64,000 bases of DNA from an uncultured Sphingomonas sp. (GCA_913775315.1 CAJYIX010000009.1:1-64000); one strand, 5' to 3'; numbered from the stretch's first letter, positions 24,965-34,841 are shown. Numbers and translations: made by a program. Notes: generated from the letters alone by a model not told the origin.

Positions 24965-25879
24965 ATGACCGATCTGGCCCTGCTTTACGAACATCCCGCC
25001 TGGTTCGCGGCGACCTTTGCCGCGCTCGACGCCCGCGGGATCGACTGGCGTGCGATCCACGCCGATGGCCTGTCGTTCGACCCGGCGGGCACCGAACCGC
25101 CCGCTCGCGTGATCCTCAACCGCGTCGCGATGTCGAGCTTCCTGCGCGCGCCCGAGCATCCGATCTTCTTCGCCGCCGCCGCGCTGGCACACTGGCGGGC
25201 GCGGGGCGCGCGGGTGCTGAACGGGGCTGATGCGCTGGCGATCGACGCGTCGAAGGCGCGGCAGCTGTCGCTGATCGCCGGCCTCGGCCTTGCCGTTCCC
25301 GCGACCCGCATCGTCCACCGTGCCGCCGATCTGGTGGCGGCCGCCGCGGGCCTGCGCTTTCCGGTCGTGGTCAAGGCGAACATCGGCGGGTCGGGCGCGG
25401 GGATCGTCCGCTATGACGACTTGGAGGCGCTCGCCGCGGCGGTCGCGGACGGGACCACCCCCGACAGCATCGACCGCGTGCTGATGGTGCAGGAATATGT
25501 CCCCGCCCGCGGCGGCACCATCATCCGGATCGAGACGCTGGGCGGCCGGTTCCTCTACGCGATCGAAGTCGACGGCGGCGGCAGCTTCGACCTGTGCCCC
25601 GCCGATGCCTGCGCCATTCCCGGCAAGCCCGCGATCACGATGACAGCGGTCGATCCCGCCCCCGACCTGATCGCCGCGGCGGAGGCGATCGTACAGGCCG
25701 CGAATATCGACGTCGGCGGGGTCGAGGTGATGATCGACGATCGCGACGGCACCCCCCGCTTCTACGACATCAATGCGCTCTCCAACTTTGTCGCCAACCC
25801 GCTCGAAGTGGTCGGCTGGGACCCGCACGACCGGCTGGTCGACTGGCTGGCGACGATCATCGCCGAGGTGAAGGCATGA
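24965..25879 (+). CDS. ATP-grasp family ligase (RimK-like)
   Basis: This 304-residue protein has a pre-ATP-grasp domain (1-95) and an ATP-grasp fold with the P-loop-like FPVVVKANIGGSGAGIVRYD (about 132-151) and the metal-binding end FYDINALSN (about 265-273). Such enzymes join a carboxylate to an amine or thiol by an acyl-phosphate. There is no partner peptide or ribosomal protein nearby. The gene is coupled by an ATGA overlap to the LLM monooxygenase. The substrate is unknown. Confidence 0.8.
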   Translation: MTDLALLYEHPAWFAATFAALDARGIDWRAIHADGLSFDPAGTEPPARVILNRVAMSSFLRAPEHPIFFAAAALAHWRARGARVLNGADALAIDASKARQLSLIAGLGLAVPATRIVHRAADLVAAAAGLRFPVVVKANIGGSGAGIVRYDDLEALAAAVADGTTPDSIDRVLMVQEYVPARGGTIIRIETLGGRFLYAIEVDGGGSFDLCPADACAIPGKPAITMTAVDPAPDLIAAAEAIVQAANIDVGGVEVMIDDRDGTPRFYDINALSNFVANPLEVVGWDPHDRLVDWLATIIAEVKA

Positions 25880-26892
25880 GATACGGTTTCTGGATGCCGG
25901 TCTTTGGCGGCTGGCTGCGCAACGTCCCCGACGAGGGGATGGAGGCGAGCTGGAGCTATGCGAAGCGGCTGACGCAGGATGCGGAGCGCTGGGGCTATGA
26001 CCTGACGCTCATCGCCGAGCTCAACCTCAACGATATCAAGGGCACCGACCAGCCCGCGCTCGATGCCTGGTCGACCGCCGCGGCGCTGGCGGCGGTGACC
26101 GAGCGGCTGGAGCTGATGGTCGCCGTCCGGCCTAATTTCCACCACCCCGCGCTGTTCGCCAAGGCCGCCGCCAACATCGACCGCATCGCGAACGGCCGCC
26201 TGTCGCTCAACGTCGTCTCCAGCTGGTGGGCGGACGAGGCGCGGCAATACGGCCTGCAGTTCGACCAGCATGACGACCGCTATGCGCGCACGTCCGAATG
26301 GCTGGACGTGGTGCACGGCCTCTGGTCGCAGGACCGCTTCGACTATGAGGGCCACTTCTATCGCACGGAGGGGGCGATCTGCGCACCCAAGCCGATCGCC
26401 AAGCCCATCGTGTACGCCGGCGGCGAGAGCGAGGCGGCCAAGACGATGATCGCCGCGCAATGCGACGCCTATGTCATGCACGGCGACCCGGTCGAGGCGA
26501 TCGCCCCCAAGATCGCCGACATGCGCGCCCGGCGAGAGGCGGTGGGCGGCAGCCCGATGACCTTCGGCATGGCCGCCTATGCGATCGTTCGCGACAGCGA
26601 GGCGGAGGCGAAGCGCGAGCTGGAGCGGATCACCACCGTCACCGAACTGCCCGCCGGCTATGCCAATTTCGACCAGTGGCTGTCGGGCACGCAGTTGGAG
26701 CGCGAGATGAAGCTCCAGGAATATTCGGTCTCGAACCGCGGCCTGCGCCCCAATCTGGTCGGCACGCCCGAGCAATTGAAGGAGCGGGTCGCGGAATATA
26801 AGGCCTCGGGCCTCGACCTGCTGCTACTCCAGATGAGCCCACAGGCCGAGGAAATGGAGCGGTTCGCGGTGCAGGTCATGGGCACCGCATGA
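25876..26892 (+). CDS. LLM-class FMNH2-dependent monooxygenase (SsuD/SfnG-like)
   Basis: This 338-residue (beta/alpha)8 luciferase-like enzyme matches the alkanesulfonate/dimethylsulfone monooxygenase branch: N-terminal FWMPVFGGWLRNV, LMVAVRPNFHHPALFAK (about 75-91), GRLSLNVVSSWW and DRYARTSEWLDV. These cleave C-S bonds with reduced FMN and O2, releasing sulfite. A separate FMN reductase is needed and none is visible here. It is translationally coupled to an ATP-grasp ligase, an unusual pairing. Confidence 0.85.
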   Translation: MRYGFWMPVFGGWLRNVPDEGMEASWSYAKRLTQDAERWGYDLTLIAELNLNDIKGTDQPALDAWSTAAALAAVTERLELMVAVRPNFHHPALFAKAAANIDRIANGRLSLNVVSSWWADEARQYGLQFDQHDDRYARTSEWLDVVHGLWSQDRFDYEGHFYRTEGAICAPKPIAKPIVYAGGESEAAKTMIAAQCDAYVMHGDPVEAIAPKIADMRARREAVGGSPMTFGMAAYAIVRDSEAEAKRELERITTVTELPAGYANFDQWLSGTQLEREMKLQEYSVSNRGLRPNLVGTPEQLKERVAEYKASGLDLLLLQMSPQAEEMERFAVQVMGTA

Positions 26893-26949
26893 TCGGCTGG
26901 ACCCGTCTGACCGCTTGACGCGGGCAATACACCCCGGCACGTCGGACGA

Positions 26950-27753
26950 ATGGCTCTACGACCCGCGCGTGCCGCGGCGCGCCCCCGGCGCCCCGAATGG
27001 CAGGAAACGCTGATCTTCCTCGTCAAGCTCGCCGCGATCGTGTTCGTCGTGCGCAGCTTCATCCTGTCGCCGTTCGTCATCCCGTCGGGCTCGATGCTGC
27101 CGCGCACGCTGATCGGCGACTATCTGTTCGTGACCAAGTGGAACTACGGCTATTCGCGCCACTCGCTGCCGATGAGCCTGCCGCTGATTCCCGGCCGGCT
27201 GTTCGCCTCGACGCCCGCGCGCGGCGACGTGGTGGTGTTCAAGGCCCCGCCGACCAATGACGAGGACTGGATCAAGCGCGTCATCGGCCTGCCCGGCGAC
27301 ACCATCCAGATGCGCGGCGGCACGCTGTTTCTGAATGGCAAGGCGGTCCCGAAACAGCGCGTCGCCGACTTCGTGCTGCCGATCACGCCGAACAGCCCCT
27401 GCGATCCCTATTTCCAGGGGCAGGCGAGCGACGGCACCCCCGTCTGCCGCTATCCGCAGTTCGAGGAGACGCTGCCGAACGGGGTGCGCTATCGCATCCT
27501 CGACCAGGGGTTCAGCGTCGGCGACGATACCGGCATCTATCGCGTGCCCGCGGGCCATGTCTTCATGATGGGCGACAACCGCGACGATTCGAAGGACAGC
27601 CGCTTCCCCGACGCGATCGGCTATGTCCCGATGGAGAATCTGGAAGGGAAAGCGGTGGTCAACTTCTGGTCGACCGACGGCAACGCCGCGTGGCTGAAGC
27701 CCTGGACCTGGCCCGGCGCGACGCGCTGGAGCCGCATCGGCGAGTTGTACTGA
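26950..27753 (+). CDS. lepB: Signal peptidase I
   Basis: This 267-residue membrane protease cleaves Sec/Tat signal peptides on the periplasmic side. It has one N-terminal transmembrane helix (about 20-40), a catalytic Ser in PSGSM (S48) and a catalytic Lys in the KRVIGLPGD block (K109). The C-terminal GDNRDDSKDSR motif is box E. It is followed 5 bases later by rnc, the usual lepB-rnc pair. Confidence 0.95.
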   Translation: MALRPARAAARPRRPEWQETLIFLVKLAAIVFVVRSFILSPFVIPSGSMLPRTLIGDYLFVTKWNYGYSRHSLPMSLPLIPGRLFASTPARGDVVVFKAPPTNDEDWIKRVIGLPGDTIQMRGGTLFLNGKAVPKQRVADFVLPITPNSPCDPYFQGQASDGTPVCRYPQFEETLPNGVRYRILDQGFSVGDDTGIYRVPAGHVFMMGDNRDDSKDSRFPDAIGYVPMENLEGKAVVNFWSTDGNAAWLKPWTWPGATRWSRIGELY

Positions 27754-27757
27754 GGCC

Positions 27758-28423
27758 ATGTCGCAGCTGGATGAATGGCTCGCCGCGACCTTCGGCCCAG
27801 TCGAGGCGCCCGAACGCTTCGCGCGTGCGCTCACGCACGGCAGTCAGGCGGCGGAGAATTACGAACGGCTCGAGTATCTGGGCGACCGGGTGCTTGGCCT
27901 CGCCATCGCAGAGTGGCTCTATTCCCGCTATCCGGCGGAGCCGGAGGGGAAGCTGTCGCGCCGATTGAACGCGCTGGTCACCGGCCCGGTCTGTGCCGAC
28001 GTGGCGCGCGCGATCGGGGTCGCCCAGCACCTGCGCCTCGGCAAGCAGGCGCGCGAGGACGGCGCGGCCAAAAGCGACAATGTGCTGGGCGACGTGATGG
28101 AGGCGCTGATCGGCGCGCTGTTCCTCGAACGCGGGTTCGACCGGACGGCGGCGTTCGTGCGAGAGGCATGGGGCAAGCGCATCGACGATCAGGGCGCCGC
28201 GCCCCGCCATCCCAAGTCCGCGCTTCAGGAATGGGCGGCGGCAAACCAGCGGCGCTCGCCCGAATATGCGATCCTGGACCGATCCGGCCCGCATCACGCA
28301 CCGCGGTTCAAGGTGCAGGTGAAGCTCGGCACCTTTGCCAGTGCCGAGGGCGAAGGTGCTTCGAAGCAGGAGGCGGAAACCGCCGCCGCGACCGCGCTGC
28401 TCGCGCAAGTGGAGAAGCGGTAG
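27758..28423 (+). CDS. rnc: Ribonuclease III
   Basis: This 221-residue double-stranded RNA endonuclease processes rRNA precursors and regulatory duplexes. The RNase III signature ERLEYLGDRVLG (about 37-48) and the second acidic site DVMEALIGALFLE (about 111-123) supply the Mg2+ ligands. A C-terminal double-stranded RNA-binding domain (about 150-218) follows. It is the second gene of the lepB-rnc operon. Confidence 0.95.
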   Translation: MSQLDEWLAATFGPVEAPERFARALTHGSQAAENYERLEYLGDRVLGLAIAEWLYSRYPAEPEGKLSRRLNALVTGPVCADVARAIGVAQHLRLGKQAREDGAAKSDNVLGDVMEALIGALFLERGFDRTAAFVREAWGKRIDDQGAAPRHPKSALQEWAAANQRRSPEYAILDRSGPHHAPRFKVQVKLGTFASAEGEGASKQEAETAAATALLAQVEKR

Positions 28424-28441
28424 CGCCATACAGCCCCAAAT

Positions 28442-28509
28442 GTCATCCCAGCGAAAGCTAAGATCGGCCAGTGGCTCGCGCGACCGATCCCAGCTTGCGC
28501 TGGGATGAC
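28442..28509. repeat. REP-like palindromic repeat, GTCATCCCAGCG family
   Basis: An imperfect inverted repeat with 18-base arms (28442-28459 and 28492-28509, 17 of 18 matching) that begins GTCATCCCAGCG. It fills the gap between the convergent rnc and pgk genes and could act as a bidirectional terminator. The form is typical of dispersed intergenic palindromes in sphingomonads. Confidence 0.75.
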
Positions 28510-28516
28510 GGGCAAT

Positions 28517-29710
28517 TCAGGCCGTCAGCGCCGCCACGCCGGGCAGTTCCTTGCCTTCCATCCATTCGAGGAACGCGCCGCCGGCGGTCGAGACAAACGT
28601 CATATCGCCCGACACGCCCGCCTGGTTGAGCGCGGCGACGGTATCGCCGCCGCCGGCCACCGACACCAGCGACCCCTCGCGCGTCAGCGCCGCGGCGGTG
28701 CGGGCGAGCGCCATCGTCGCGGCATCGAACGGCGGCGTCTCGAACGCGCCGAGCGGGCCGTTCCAGACGAGCGTGCGGCACGTCTTCAGCACGTCAGCCA
28801 GCGCCTCGGTCGCGGCGGGGCCGACGTCGAGGATCATCTCGTCGGCCGCGACCTCATGGACATTACAGGTACGCAGGGACGGCGGGTTCGCCGCGAACTC
28901 CTTCGACACCACCACGTCGTACGGCAGGTGGATCGTGCAGTTCGCCTTTTCCGCCGCATCGAAGATCGCCTCTGCGGTGGGGACGAGGTCGTGCTCGGCC
29001 AGGCTCTTACCCACATCGACCCCGCGCGCAGCGAGGAAGGTGTTGGCCATGCCGCCACCGATGATGAGGTGATCGACACGGCCGACGAGATGCTTGAGGA
29101 CGTCGAGCTTGGTCGAGACCTTTGCGCCGCCGACGACCGCAGCGACCGGATGCTCGGGCGCGCCCAGCGCCTTTTCGAGCGCGTCGAGCTCGGCCTCCAT
29201 CTGCCGCCCGGCAAAGGCGGGCAGCTTGTGCGCCAGCCCCTCGGTCGAGGCGTGCGCGCGGTGCGCGGCGGAGAAGGCGTCGTTGACGTAGAGGTCCCCG
29301 AGCGCGGCGATCATGTCGACCACATCGCCCTCGTTCTTCTCCTCGCCCGCATGGAAGCGGGTGTTCTCGAGAAGCGCGATATCGCCCGGCTGGAGCATCG
29401 CCACTGCATCAGGGGCCGAGTCCCAGTCGACGAAGCGAACCTCGCGGCCAAGCACTTCGGCCAGCGGCTGCGTCACCAGCGACAGCGACAGCGTGGGATC
29501 GGCCTTCCCCTTGGGCCGACCGAAATGCGCGAGGACAAGGACGATCGCGCCGCGGTCGGACAGCTCGCTCACGGTCGGCACGGCGGCGCGCAGGCGGGTG
29601 TCGTCGCTCACCTTGCCGTCGGCCATGGGCACGTTCAGGTCCTCGCGCACCAGCACGCGCTTGCCCGTAAGGTCGCCGATGTCGTCGAGCGTCTTGAAGC
29701 TGCGTGCCAT
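28517..29710 (-). CDS. pgk: Phosphoglycerate kinase
   Basis: This 397-residue glycolytic kinase makes ATP from 1,3-bisphosphoglycerate. It has [12 protein letters not shown] (about 19-30), GRPKG (about 64-68), GGAKVSTK (about 194-201) and the C-terminal GGGDT nucleotide loop. The ATG at 29710 follows the MOSC gene by 11 bases, in the order tkt-gap-MOSC-pgk. Confidence 0.95.
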   Translation of the reverse strand: MARSFKTLDDIGDLTGKRVLVREDLNVPMADGKVSDDTRLRAAVPTVSELSDRGAIVLVLAHFGRPKGKADPTLSLSLVTQPLAEVLGREVRFVDWDSAPDAVAMLQPGDIALLENTRFHAGEEKNEGDVVDMIAALGDLYVNDAFSAAHRAHASTEGLAHKLPAFAGRQMEAELDALEKALGAPEHPVAAVVGGAKVSTKLDVLKHLVGRVDHLIIGGGMANTFLAARGVDVGKSLAEHDLVPTAEAIFDAAEKANCTIHLPYDVVVSKEFAANPPSLRTCNVHEVAADEMILDVGPAATEALADVLKTCRTLVWNGPLGAFETPPFDAATMALARTAAALTREGSLVSVAGGGDTVAALNQAGVSGDMTFVSTAGGAFLEWMEGKELPGVAALTA

Positions 29711-29721
29711 CACCTGGTCCC

Positions 29722-30192
29722 TTATTCTTCGATGATTTCGATTGCGTCGCCGACCGCGATGTCGCCGCCCGCGATCACCTTCGCCAGCGCGCCGCCGCGC
29801 CAGTCGGGCGTCAGCGCCGCCTTCAGCCCCTCGGCCACTTCTTCCATGCGGCTGCATGGATCGCATTCCTGCGTGATCTCGAGCACCACGTCGCCGATGC
29901 GCAGCCGGGTGCCCGGCACCTGCGGCAGGTCGAGGTCCTCGACGAGCAGGTTGGCGCGGCGATGCCACCAGGGCAGGCTGTGGCCGATCGCGGCCATTGC
30001 CCAGTCCCAGTCCTTCGCCTCGATCAGCGACACCTGTCGCCGGCCGCGCCCGCCGGGCTTCACCGCCCCGCGGAAATCGCCCGCGAGGCCCGCCTCGACG
30101 CTGACCGACACATGGTCGATCACCTCGATAGGGCCGCGCGAGCGGGCGTGGCGTGCGATGCCGCCGAGGCGTCCCGTCGCCACGCCCGTCAT
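29722..30192 (-). CDS. MOSC-domain protein
   Basis: This 156-residue single-domain protein related to the C-terminal domain of molybdenum cofactor sulfurase shows [13 protein letters not shown] near 28-40, [13 protein letters not shown] near 79-91 and the conserved Cys in [11 protein letters not shown]. Free-standing MOSC proteins are thought to bind or carry sulfur for metal-sulfur centres; the YiiM branch works with MsrP-like hydroxylamine reduction. It starts 2 bases after the gap stop and ends 11 before pgk, so it is part of the glycolysis operon. Confidence 0.75.
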   Translation of the reverse strand: MTGVATGRLGGIARHARSRGPIEVIDHVSVSVEAGLAGDFRGAVKPGGRGRRQVSLIEAKDWDWAMAAIGHSLPWWHRRANLLVEDLDLPQVPGTRLRIGDVVLEITQECDPCSRMEEVAEGLKAALTPDWRGGALAKVIAGGDIAVGDAIEIIEE

Positions 30193-30194
30193 GC

Positions 30195-31199
30195 TCAGAT
30201 CAGCTTCGCCATCGCGGTCGCGGTGTCGACCATGCGGTTCGAGAAGCCCCATTCATTGTCGTACCAGCTGACGACGCGGACCAGCTTGCCGTCGATCACC
30301 GCGGTCTCGAGGCTGTCGACGGTCGAGCTGAAGGGGGTGTGGACGATGTCGATCGAGACGAGTGGGTCGGCGCTGAACTCGAGCACGCCCTTCATCGGCC
30401 CCTCGGCCGCAGCCTTGAGGATCGAGTTGACCTCCTCGACGCTCGTGTCGCGCGCGGGGGTGAAGGTGAGGTCGATCAGGGAGCCGTCCGGCACCGGCAC
30501 GCGGATCGCCGAGCCGTCGAGCTTGCCCTTCAGTTCCGGCAGCACTTCCGACACCGCGCGGGCGGCGCCCGTCGTCGTCGGGATCATCGACATGGCCGCG
30601 GCACGCGCACGGCGCAGGTCCGGGTGGATCTGGTCGAGGATCTTCTGGTCGTTGGTATAGGCATGGACCGTGGTCATCAGGCCACGCTCGATCCCGATCA
30701 CGTCGTTGAGGACCTTGGCGACGGGGGCGAGGCAGTTGGTCGTGCACGACGCGTTCGAGACGATCGTGTGCTCGGCGGTCAGCTTGTCGTGGTTGACGCC
30801 GTAGACGACGGTCAGGTCGACATTCTTGCCCGGCGCCGAGATCAGCACTTTCTTCGCGCCCGCGGCGATGTGCTTCTCGCACGACGCCTTGTCGGTGAAG
30901 AAGCCGGTGCATTCGAGCACCAGTTCGACGCCGTTCTCGGCGTGGGGCAGGTTGGCGGGATCGCGCTCGGCCGTGACCTTGATCCGCTTGCCGTCGACGA
31001 TCAGGTCATTGCCCTCGGCCGAGACCTCGCCCGGATAGCGGCCATGGACCGAATCGCGGCTGAACAGCCACGCGTTCGACTTGGCATCGGCGAGGTCGTT
31101 GATCGTGACGAGCTCGAGCCCGCAATCGGGCCGCTCGAGGATCGCGCGCGCCACCAGGCGGCCGATGCGCCCGAAACCGTTGATCGCAACCTTGGTCAT
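30195..31199 (-). CDS. gap: Glyceraldehyde-3-phosphate dehydrogenase, type I
   Basis: This 334-residue NAD-dependent enzyme has GFGRIGR (8-14), the catalytic [12 protein letters not shown] with Cys near 152, and a C-terminal [12 protein letters not shown]. It converts glyceraldehyde 3-phosphate to 1,3-bisphosphoglycerate. It sits 4 bases after tkt and 2 before the MOSC gene. Confidence 0.95.
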   Translation of the reverse strand: MTKVAINGFGRIGRLVARAILERPDCGLELVTINDLADAKSNAWLFSRDSVHGRYPGEVSAEGNDLIVDGKRIKVTAERDPANLPHAENGVELVLECTGFFTDKASCEKHIAAGAKKVLISAPGKNVDLTVVYGVNHDKLTAEHTIVSNASCTTNCLAPVAKVLNDVIGIERGLMTTVHAYTNDQKILDQIHPDLRRARAAAMSMIPTTTGAARAVSEVLPELKGKLDGSAIRVPVPDGSLIDLTFTPARDTSVEEVNSILKAAAEGPMKGVLEFSADPLVSIDIVHTPFSSTVDSLETAVIDGKLVRVVSWYDNEWGFSNRMVDTATAMAKLI

Positions 31200-31203
31200 G
31201 GCC

Positions 31204-33189
31204 TTACTTCTCCTGAGCGTTCAGCCGTTCGCGGACGGCCGCGGTGATCTTGGGCACGGTCAGCCCGAACTTGTCGTAGACGGCGTCGATCGGCCCCGAC
31301 GCGCCCCAGCCGTCGATGCCGAAGCGCAGGCCGTGGACCATCGTGTAGCGTTCCCAGCCGAGCGTCGTCCCCGCCTCGATCGACACGCGCAGCACCTGGC
31401 GCGGGTCGACATCGGGCAGCACGTCGTCGCGATAGTCGGCGGGCTGAGCCTCGAACCGTTCCCACGACGGCATCGACACCACATCGGCACCGATCCCCTC
31501 GGCTTCAAGCGCGTCGCGCACGCCGACCGCGATCTCGACCTCCGACCCCGTGGCGATCAGGATGACGCGGCGCGGGGCGTCGGCCGCCCGCAGGCGATAA
31601 GCGCCGCGACCCGACAGCATCCCCGCCTCCTGGCGAAGCTGCGGCAGGTTCTGGCGGCTCAGCGCCAGCACCGACGGCCCGTCCTGTTTTGCAAGCGCCA
31701 GTGCCCAGCATTCCGCCGTCTCGACCGTATCGCACGGGCGATAGACGTCGAGATTGGGGATGAGGCGGAGGCTGGTCAGATGCTCGATCGGCTGGTGCGT
31801 CGGGCCGTCTTCGCCCAGCCCGATCGAATCGTGCGTCATCACATAGACGACGCGCGCATTCTGAAGCGCCGACAGCCGGATTGCACCGCGCGCATAGTCG
31901 GAAAAGACGAGGAACGTGCCGCCATAGGGGATGACGCCGCCGTGCAGCGCCATGCCGTTCATCGCCGCCGCCATGCCGAACTCGCGGATGCCGTAGGAGA
32001 CGTAGCGGCCGCCGTAATTCTCCGCATCCAGCGGCCCGGTCGACTTGGTCTTGGTGTTGTTCGAGCCGGTCAGGTCGGCCGAACCGCCCACCATCTCGGG
32101 GATCGCCGCGGTCAGCGCCTCGAGCGCCATTTCCGACGCCTTGCGGGTCGCGACCTTCTTCGGGTCGGCGAGCAGCGTCTGGATATAGTCGCCAGTCGGA
32201 TCGCCCGCGGGCAGTTCACCCTTCATCCGGCGCGTGAACTCGGCGGCGTCCGCATGGCCTGCGAGGCGCGCGTTCCACGCCTCGTGCTCGCCCTGCCCGC
32301 GCTTGCCGGCGTCCAGCCATACCGCGCGAATCTCGTCCGGCACGACGAACGGCGCGTGCGACCACCCCAGCGCCGCGCGCGCGCCCTCGATTTCCTTGGC
32401 CCCAAGCGGCGAGCCGTGGCTGCCCGAGGTGCCCGCCTTGGTCGGCGCGCCCTTGCCGATCGTCGTGCGGCAGCGGACCAGCGTCGGCAGGTCGCTCGCC
32501 GTCGCCTCGTCCAGCGCGCGGGCGATGTCGGCGAAGTCGTGGCCGTCGCACTCGACGACGTGCCAGCCGGTCGCGCGATAGCGGGCGGGAATGTCCTCGC
32601 TCGACGACTTCGACACCGCGCCGTCGATGGTGATGCGGTTGTCGTCCCACAGGACCTTGAGCCGCCCGAGCCTCAGGTGCCCGGCAAGCCCGATCGCCTC
32701 GTGGTTGATGCCCTCCATCAGGCAGCCATCGCCGGCAATCACCCAGGTGCGGTGATCGACCAGATCGTCGCCGAACTGCGCGTTGAGGTGCCGCTCGGCC
32801 AGCGCGAAGCCGACCGCCATCGCAAGCCCCTGCCCCAGCGGGCCGGTCGTCGCCTCGATACCGGCGAGCTCGAAGTTTTCGGGGTGGCCGGCGCATGGGC
32901 TGCCGAGCTGGCGGAACGCCTTGAGATCCTCGATCGTCGGCCGCTCGAATCCGGTGAGATGAAGGAGCGAATAGATCAGCATCGAGCCGTGGCCGGCCGA
33001 GAGGACGAAGCGATCGCGGTCCGGCCAGTGCGGGTCGGCGGCATCGAACTTCAGATAACGCTGCCACAACACGGTCGCGACGTCGGCCATGCCCATCGGC
33101 ATGCCGGGGTGCCCGGAATTGGCGGCCTCGACCGCATCCATCGACAGCGCGCGGATCGCGTTGGCGCAATCCTGATCCGAAACGGTCAT
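31204..33189 (-). CDS. tkt: Transketolase
   Basis: This 661-residue thiamine diphosphate enzyme of the non-oxidative pentose phosphate pathway has an N-terminal [18 protein letters not shown], the cofactor region [16 protein letters not shown] and [13 protein letters not shown], and the central pyrimidine-domain [14 protein letters not shown]. The start at 33189 has GGGAG upstream; the longer frame to 33297 is unlikely. First gene of the tkt-gap-MOSC-pgk operon. Confidence 0.95.
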   Translation of the reverse strand: MTVSDQDCANAIRALSMDAVEAANSGHPGMPMGMADVATVLWQRYLKFDAADPHWPDRDRFVLSAGHGSMLIYSLLHLTGFERPTIEDLKAFRQLGSPCAGHPENFELAGIEATTGPLGQGLAMAVGFALAERHLNAQFGDDLVDHRTWVIAGDGCLMEGINHEAIGLAGHLRLGRLKVLWDDNRITIDGAVSKSSSEDIPARYRATGWHVVECDGHDFADIARALDEATASDLPTLVRCRTTIGKGAPTKAGTSGSHGSPLGAKEIEGARAALGWSHAPFVVPDEIRAVWLDAGKRGQGEHEAWNARLAGHADAAEFTRRMKGELPAGDPTGDYIQTLLADPKKVATRKASEMALEALTAAIPEMVGGSADLTGSNNTKTKSTGPLDAENYGGRYVSYGIREFGMAAAMNGMALHGGVIPYGGTFLVFSDYARGAIRLSALQNARVVYVMTHDSIGLGEDGPTHQPIEHLTSLRLIPNLDVYRPCDTVETAECWALALAKQDGPSVLALSRQNLPQLRQEAGMLSGRGAYRLRAADAPRRVILIATGSEVEIAVGVRDALEAEGIGADVVSMPSWERFEAQPADYRDDVLPDVDPRQVLRVSIEAGTTLGWERYTMVHGLRFGIDGWGASGPIDAVYDKFGLTVPKITAAVRERLNAQEK

Positions 33190-33341
33190 CGGCACTCCCC
33201 TCACGCGCGCCTGATCAGTGGGTGGTGCGGCGCACGGCTCGGGCGTGCCTTTGGGGCGCTCGCCCGCCTGCGTCAACCGGCCCGGCGCACGCGGCACGTA
33301 TCGCCGCTTGCCCGCCGGTCCCCCGATGCTATTGATTCGTC

Positions 33342-33530
33342 ATGGAGGCCCCCGAACACCATCCCGCCGTGGCGCGGATCGAGGCCGCGGTCGCGCGGAT
33401 CGAGAAAGCAGCCGCAAGCCGTGCCTTCGTCGCCGATTCGCTCGCGCGCCGCCACGCGACGCTGCGCGCGCGAATGGAGGAAGCGGTCGCCGCGCTCGAC
33501 GAACTGATCGCGCGAGAGGGACAGGGCTGA
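33342..33530 (+). CDS. Small coiled-coil protein upstream of zapA
   Basis: This 62-residue protein is almost entirely helical, with heptad-like spacing (AVARIEAAVARIEKAAASRA and later ARMEEAVAALDELI). It overlaps zapA by a TGATG, so the two are translated together. I do not recognise a named family. It may be a partner or regulator of ZapA in the divisome (inferred). Confidence 0.7.
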   Translation: MEAPEHHPAVARIEAAVARIEKAAASRAFVADSLARRHATLRARMEEAVAALDELIAREGQG

Positions 33531-33832
33531 TGGCACAGGTGAGTTTCGAGATCGCCGGCCGCCCCTATACCGTCGGCTGCCGCGAGGGGGAGGAGCCCAA
33601 TCTGCGATCGCTGATCCAGCGGCTCGAATCGCTGTCGCCGATGGCGACGCGCGCCTCGGGCGGGCTCAGCCACGAGCGGACCTTGCTCTACATCGCGCTC
33701 ATGCTCGCCGATCAGGTCGCCGATCTGGAGCGGAGCCCGGCGAGCGGCGTACCCCCGCACCTGATCGACAAGCTGGCCGATCGGCTGGAAGCGGTCGCGG
33801 CGGCTCTTGAGGAAGAGCCCGCGAGCGCCTAG
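33530..33832 (+). CDS. zapA: Cell division protein ZapA
   Basis: This 100-residue FtsZ-ring associated protein has the N-terminal strand VSFEIAGRPYTVGCREGEEP, which forms the globular head, and a C-terminal helix for coiled-coil tetramers. ZapA bundles FtsZ filaments. It is followed by 6S RNA and the 5-formyl-THF cyclo-ligase, the classical zapA-ssrS-ygfA arrangement. Confidence 0.9.
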   Translation: MAQVSFEIAGRPYTVGCREGEEPNLRSLIQRLESLSPMATRASGGLSHERTLLYIALMLADQVADLERSPASGVPPHLIDKLADRLEAVAAALEEEPASA

Positions 33833-33839
33833 ATTGTCA

Positions 33840-33990
33840 AGCGGCGGGCACTGCCCGGTACGAGCTTTAGCGAACATCCCTGAGGCGATAATTTCATCCT
33901 AGGGAGCTGTCCCTGCCCGGACCCTGGTCCGACGCACATGGTTCCCACCTGACGTTTGGGCGTCAGAGGATCTTCCAGCAAACGGCCATG
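33840..33990 (+). ncRNA. ssrS: 6S RNA
   Basis: The gap between zapA and 5-formyl-THF cyclo-ligase is the usual site of 6S RNA, which binds sigma-70 RNA polymerase in stationary phase. The sequence contains CCCTGAGGCGATAATTTCAT (33877-33896), which matches the conserved 5' segment of bacterial 6S RNAs. GAACATCC (33872-33879) can pair with GGATCTTC (33968-33975) to close the long hairpin. Ends are estimates. Confidence 0.75.
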
Positions 33991-34004
33991 GCGGTCCCGC
34001 CACC

Positions 34005-34580
34005 TTGAACCCCGCCCCGCCCCCCAGCCCTGACAAGCGGGCGTTGCGCGCCCGCCTTCGCGCGGCGCGCGATGCGTTCGTCGCGGACGGCCCGCCGCCG
34101 ATCGCCCCGCCCGCCGCCTTTCTGACGCGGCTGAGGCCCGGCCTGATCGTCGCCAGCTATCTGCCGCTCGGGTCGGAGGCCGATCCGCTGCTGCTCGCAC
34201 GCGCGGCGGTCGAGGCGGGCTGCACGCTCGCGCTGCCGCGCACGACGACGCGCGAGGCGCCGATCGCCTTTCATGCCGTTGCCGAGGGCGACGCGATCGA
34301 GACCGGCCCATTCGGCCTCCGCCAGCCCCACGTCGATGCGCCAATCGTCCGCCCGGATATCCTCCTCGTGCCGCTGGTCGGCTTCGACTCAACCTGCAAC
34401 CGTCTGGGACAAGGCGCGGGGCATTACGACCGGGCACTGGCGGGCTTGCCCGAGGCATGGCCGATCGGCATCGCCTGGGACGTACAGCGCGTGGCGGCGC
34501 TGCCCGTCGACCCGTGGGACCGGCCGCTGGCCGGCATCGTCACCGAAACCGGATTTCTCGAAAGGACCCCGCCCCAGTGA
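34005..34580 (+). CDS. 5-formyltetrahydrofolate cyclo-ligase
   Basis: This 191-residue enzyme converts 5-formyl-THF to 5,10-methenyl-THF with ATP. It has KRALRARLRAARD at the N-terminus, the substrate loop SYLPLGSEADP, and the C-terminal LVPLVGFDSTCNRLGQGAGHYDRAL motif with the nucleotide-binding GQGxGxYDR. The start is a TTG at 34005, since the ATG at 33988 is out of frame and quickly stops. It follows 6S RNA. Confidence 0.85.
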   Translation: MNPAPPPSPDKRALRARLRAARDAFVADGPPPIAPPAAFLTRLRPGLIVASYLPLGSEADPLLLARAAVEAGCTLALPRTTTREAPIAFHAVAEGDAIETGPFGLRQPHVDAPIVRPDILLVPLVGFDSTCNRLGQGAGHYDRALAGLPEAWPIGIAWDVQRVAALPVDPWDRPLAGIVTETGFLERTPPQ

Positions 34581-34786
34581 ACCCCTCGTGGCGAAAGCCC
34601 GCCGGCGCGCTCTTCATCGTCGTGCTGATCGTCTTGTGGGCGGTGCTGATCGCCAGCTTCTCCGGCGCGATCGGCGCGCTGCATCCGCTGGCGCAGGCGC
34701 TGGTCTATGTGGTGACGGGTATCGTCTGGATCATGCCGCTCAAGCCGCTGCTGCGCTGGATGGAGACGGGGCGCTGGCGGGCCTGA
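34577..34786 (+). CDS. DUF2842 membrane protein
   Basis: This 69-residue protein with two transmembrane helices (about 10-30 and 39-56) and a C-terminal PLLRWMETG is typical of the DUF2842 family found in alphaproteobacteria. It starts at GTG 34577, which overlaps the TGA of the folate enzyme. Function unknown. Confidence 0.7.
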   Translation: MNPSWRKPAGALFIVVLIVLWAVLIASFSGAIGALHPLAQALVYVVTGIVWIMPLKPLLRWMETGRWRA

Positions 34787-34794
34787 AACGCAGC

Positions 34795-34830
34795 GAAGCC
34801 CGGCCATTTGCATGACCGGGCTTCGTTATT
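34795..34830. terminator. Hairpin terminator after DUF2842
   Basis: GAAGCCCGG (34795-34803) pairs with CCGGGCTTC (34816-34824) and is followed by GTTATTCT. It ends the zapA-side transcript and may also stop read-through from the converging tRNA gene. Confidence 0.65.
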
Positions 34831-34841
34831 CTCGCCAAGGG

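Noticed and set aside
31081..33507. Long rightward open frame of 808 codons across tkt
   Set aside because: It is the antisense of the transketolase and gap genes, rich in Arg/His as expected for a shadow frame in GC-rich DNA, and has no ribosome site or motif.
33988..34008. ATG at 33988 as start of the 5-formyl-THF cyclo-ligase
   Set aside because: It is out of frame and reaches a stop after six codons; the TTG at 34005 is used instead.
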